Of a DNA stretch of 30,399 nucleotides, positions 29,357 to 30,399 are shown one piece after another. Origin of the DNA: a virus. The stretch lies in IMG/VR virus record IMGVR_UViG_3300030108_003432, positions 1 through 30,399 of that record; one strand, given 5' to 3'. The notes under the pieces were generated by a model, which ran no database searches, was not told where the DNA came from, and worked only from the letters and a program-made list of their open reading frames with translations. Each line of letters begins with the position of its first letter. Within the stretch, counting starts at the first letter, position 1. A program made the position numbers and the translations under genes.

Positions 29357-30399
29357 ATGCCTGTTATTCCAGAATATCGCCCCGGTGGTACAGTAACAAT
29401 TCCAGGCCCAGGGTCTGTCCCTACTCCTCGTGCTACTCCAGATACCTTTGGTGCAATGGGGGGCAGGTCTATGGTTAAGGTAGGCGAAGAAATTAGCGAC
29501 TTTGCCATAGACTACATGGATAAAAAGGCGAAAGAAAACGCTGATATATTTGTAGGAAAAACTGCTGCTGCTGCCCGTAAAGAGTGGACTAATAATTATG
29601 TAGAACGCCAAAAGACAGCTAATTCAGATATAGCTAATGACCTTGATATCTATATGGCTACTAGCACAGATGTGTTTTTAGCCCAGGCTCCTAACGCAGA
29701 TGCAAGAGTACGTGCCGGCATAGCTTTAGACTCTCTAAGGTCTACCCTTGGGGCTAAAGCCATTATATCTGATGACGCTGCTAGACTTAAAAGGTTAGAA
29801 ACTACTTTACTAGTTTCACACGATGATCGTAGAGCTGCAGTATTTCAAGATTTTTCACAACTAAATACTGCAATTGAAGCATCCAATCGACAAATAATAG
29901 CGCTTAAGATACCTGATAATGAGAAAGTTGAATTAAGTCAAAAGTATACGTACGAACTAGGATTCGATGCTATACAGGGCTTAATTGATATGAGCGAAAC
30001 TGGCGCTAAAGATGCGCTAAAGATGCTTAACGATCCTAAAAATCCAACTCAATTTTATTTAGACAAAGCAAATAAACAAAAGCTTATTAAATACGCAGAA
30101 ACAACGATTAAGTCTCATGAAGCTGACCGCCGTGTAAAATTTAATATGGCGGAAAAATTGCGCGCGCAAGCTCAAAGAACAGAAAAAAACAGACTTATGA
30201 AGCTTCATGAAAATGGAGAATTAACCAATGAGATAATAAAAAACTCTACACTAGATGCTACTGGTAGAGAGTGGATTCGAGATATAATTAGAAAGGATGC
30301 TGCCGGTGATCCCGCCCCGGCTGCAGAAGACAGAGCTTCAGTTTTTGCGGATTTAATGGATTCTGCTGACTCTTTAGACCCAGAAGATCAGTATTGGTA
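29357..30399 (+). CDS. Internal virion/structural protein (3' truncated)
   Basis: The frame starts at ATG 29357 (AAGGA nine bases upstream) and stays open to the window edge, giving at least 347 residues. It opens M-P-V-I-P-E-Y-R-P-G-G-T-V-T-I-P-G-P-G and then becomes helical and charged (V-G-E-E-I-S-D-F-A-I-D-Y-M-D-K-K-A-K-E), as in large core proteins of podoviruses. No lysozyme or transglycosylase motif lies in the visible part. It follows the gp14-like gene as gp15/gp16-type proteins do. The rest lies outside the window. Confidence 0.68.
   Translation, partial: MPVIPEYRPGGTVTIPGPGSVPTPRATPDTFGAMGGRSMVKVGEEISDFAIDYMDKKAKENADIFVGKTAAAARKEWTNNYVERQKTANSDIANDLDIYMATSTDVFLAQAPNADARVRAGIALDSLRSTLGAKAIISDDAARLKRLETTLLVSHDDRRAAVFQDFSQLNTAIEASNRQIIALKIPDNEKVELSQKYTYELGFDAIQGLIDMSETGAKDALKMLNDPKNPTQFYLDKANKQKLIKYAETTIKSHEADRRVKFNMAEKLRAQAQRTEKNRLMKLHENGELTNEIIKNSTLDATGREWIRDIIRKDAAGDPAPAAEDRASVFADLMDSADSLDPEDQYW

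Noticed and set aside
1-30399. tRNA genes, CRISPR arrays, integrase, phage RNA polymerase or insertion sequences
   Set aside because: I looked for cloverleaf-type T-loops, regularly spaced repeats, recombinase motifs and RNA polymerase motifs and saw none. A tRNA scan would settle the first point.

Overview
This window is most of a tailed phage with a podovirus-like (short-tailed) layout. It carries a head-to-tail connector portal, two tail tubular (gp11/gp12-like) proteins, internal virion proteins and a DNA polymerase A/primase-helicase replication set, and I found no phage RNA polymerase, integrase or tRNA. Clean sigma70-type promoters, strong AGGAG ribosome sites and a lipobox lipoprotein point to a Gram-negative, probably proteobacterial host that supplies the RNA polymerase. 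The central finding is a 2-aminoadenine (Z) genome cassette: a PurZ with the GSTGKG signature, a DatZ-like HD hydrolase, two candidate (d)NTP pyrophosphohydrolases and a family A DNA polymerase. By gene content the closest type I can name from memory is the Vibrio phage phiVC8 group; this is recall and inference, not a search result.

Layout. Bases 1-3506 (+): end of a tail fibre gene, a beta-rich virion protein, two coiled-coil membrane proteins, holin, lysozyme and a small basic virion-type protein. Bases 3487-17439 (-): early/replication region in three transcription units read right to left. Unit one starts at a promoter at 17411-17439 and carries small accessory genes, ending at a hairpin at 14913-14948. 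Unit two starts at 14880-14908 and carries a primase-helicase, a small paralogue and a 2OG-Fe(II) oxygenase. Unit three starts at 11767-11795 and runs through a MazG-like enzyme, SSB-like proteins, DNA polymerase, lipoprotein, VRR-NUC-like nuclease, dATP/dGTP pyrophosphohydrolase, PurZ, a 68-residue unknown, DatZ and an SNF2 helicase, mostly with overlapping ends. Bases 17440-18047 are a non-coding divergent region that holds a 251-base stretch without a single T on the + strand. Bases 18048-30399 (+): terminase small and large subunits, GNAT, small basic proteins, portal, Bbp19-like protein, scaffold, major capsid protein (with its own consensus promoter), a decoration-like protein, tail tubular proteins and internal virion proteins, the last cut by the window edge.

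How it works together (inference from named families). The pyrophosphohydrolase makes dGMP. PurZ condenses dGMP with aspartate, and host PurB and kinases finish dZTP. DatZ removes competing dATP. The polymerase copies with Z, and the primase-helicase, SSB-like proteins, SNF2 helicase and nuclease serve replication and repair of Z-DNA. A tail fibre at the left edge and an internal virion gene at the right edge suggest a circularly arranged genome whose missing part joins the two ends of the window.
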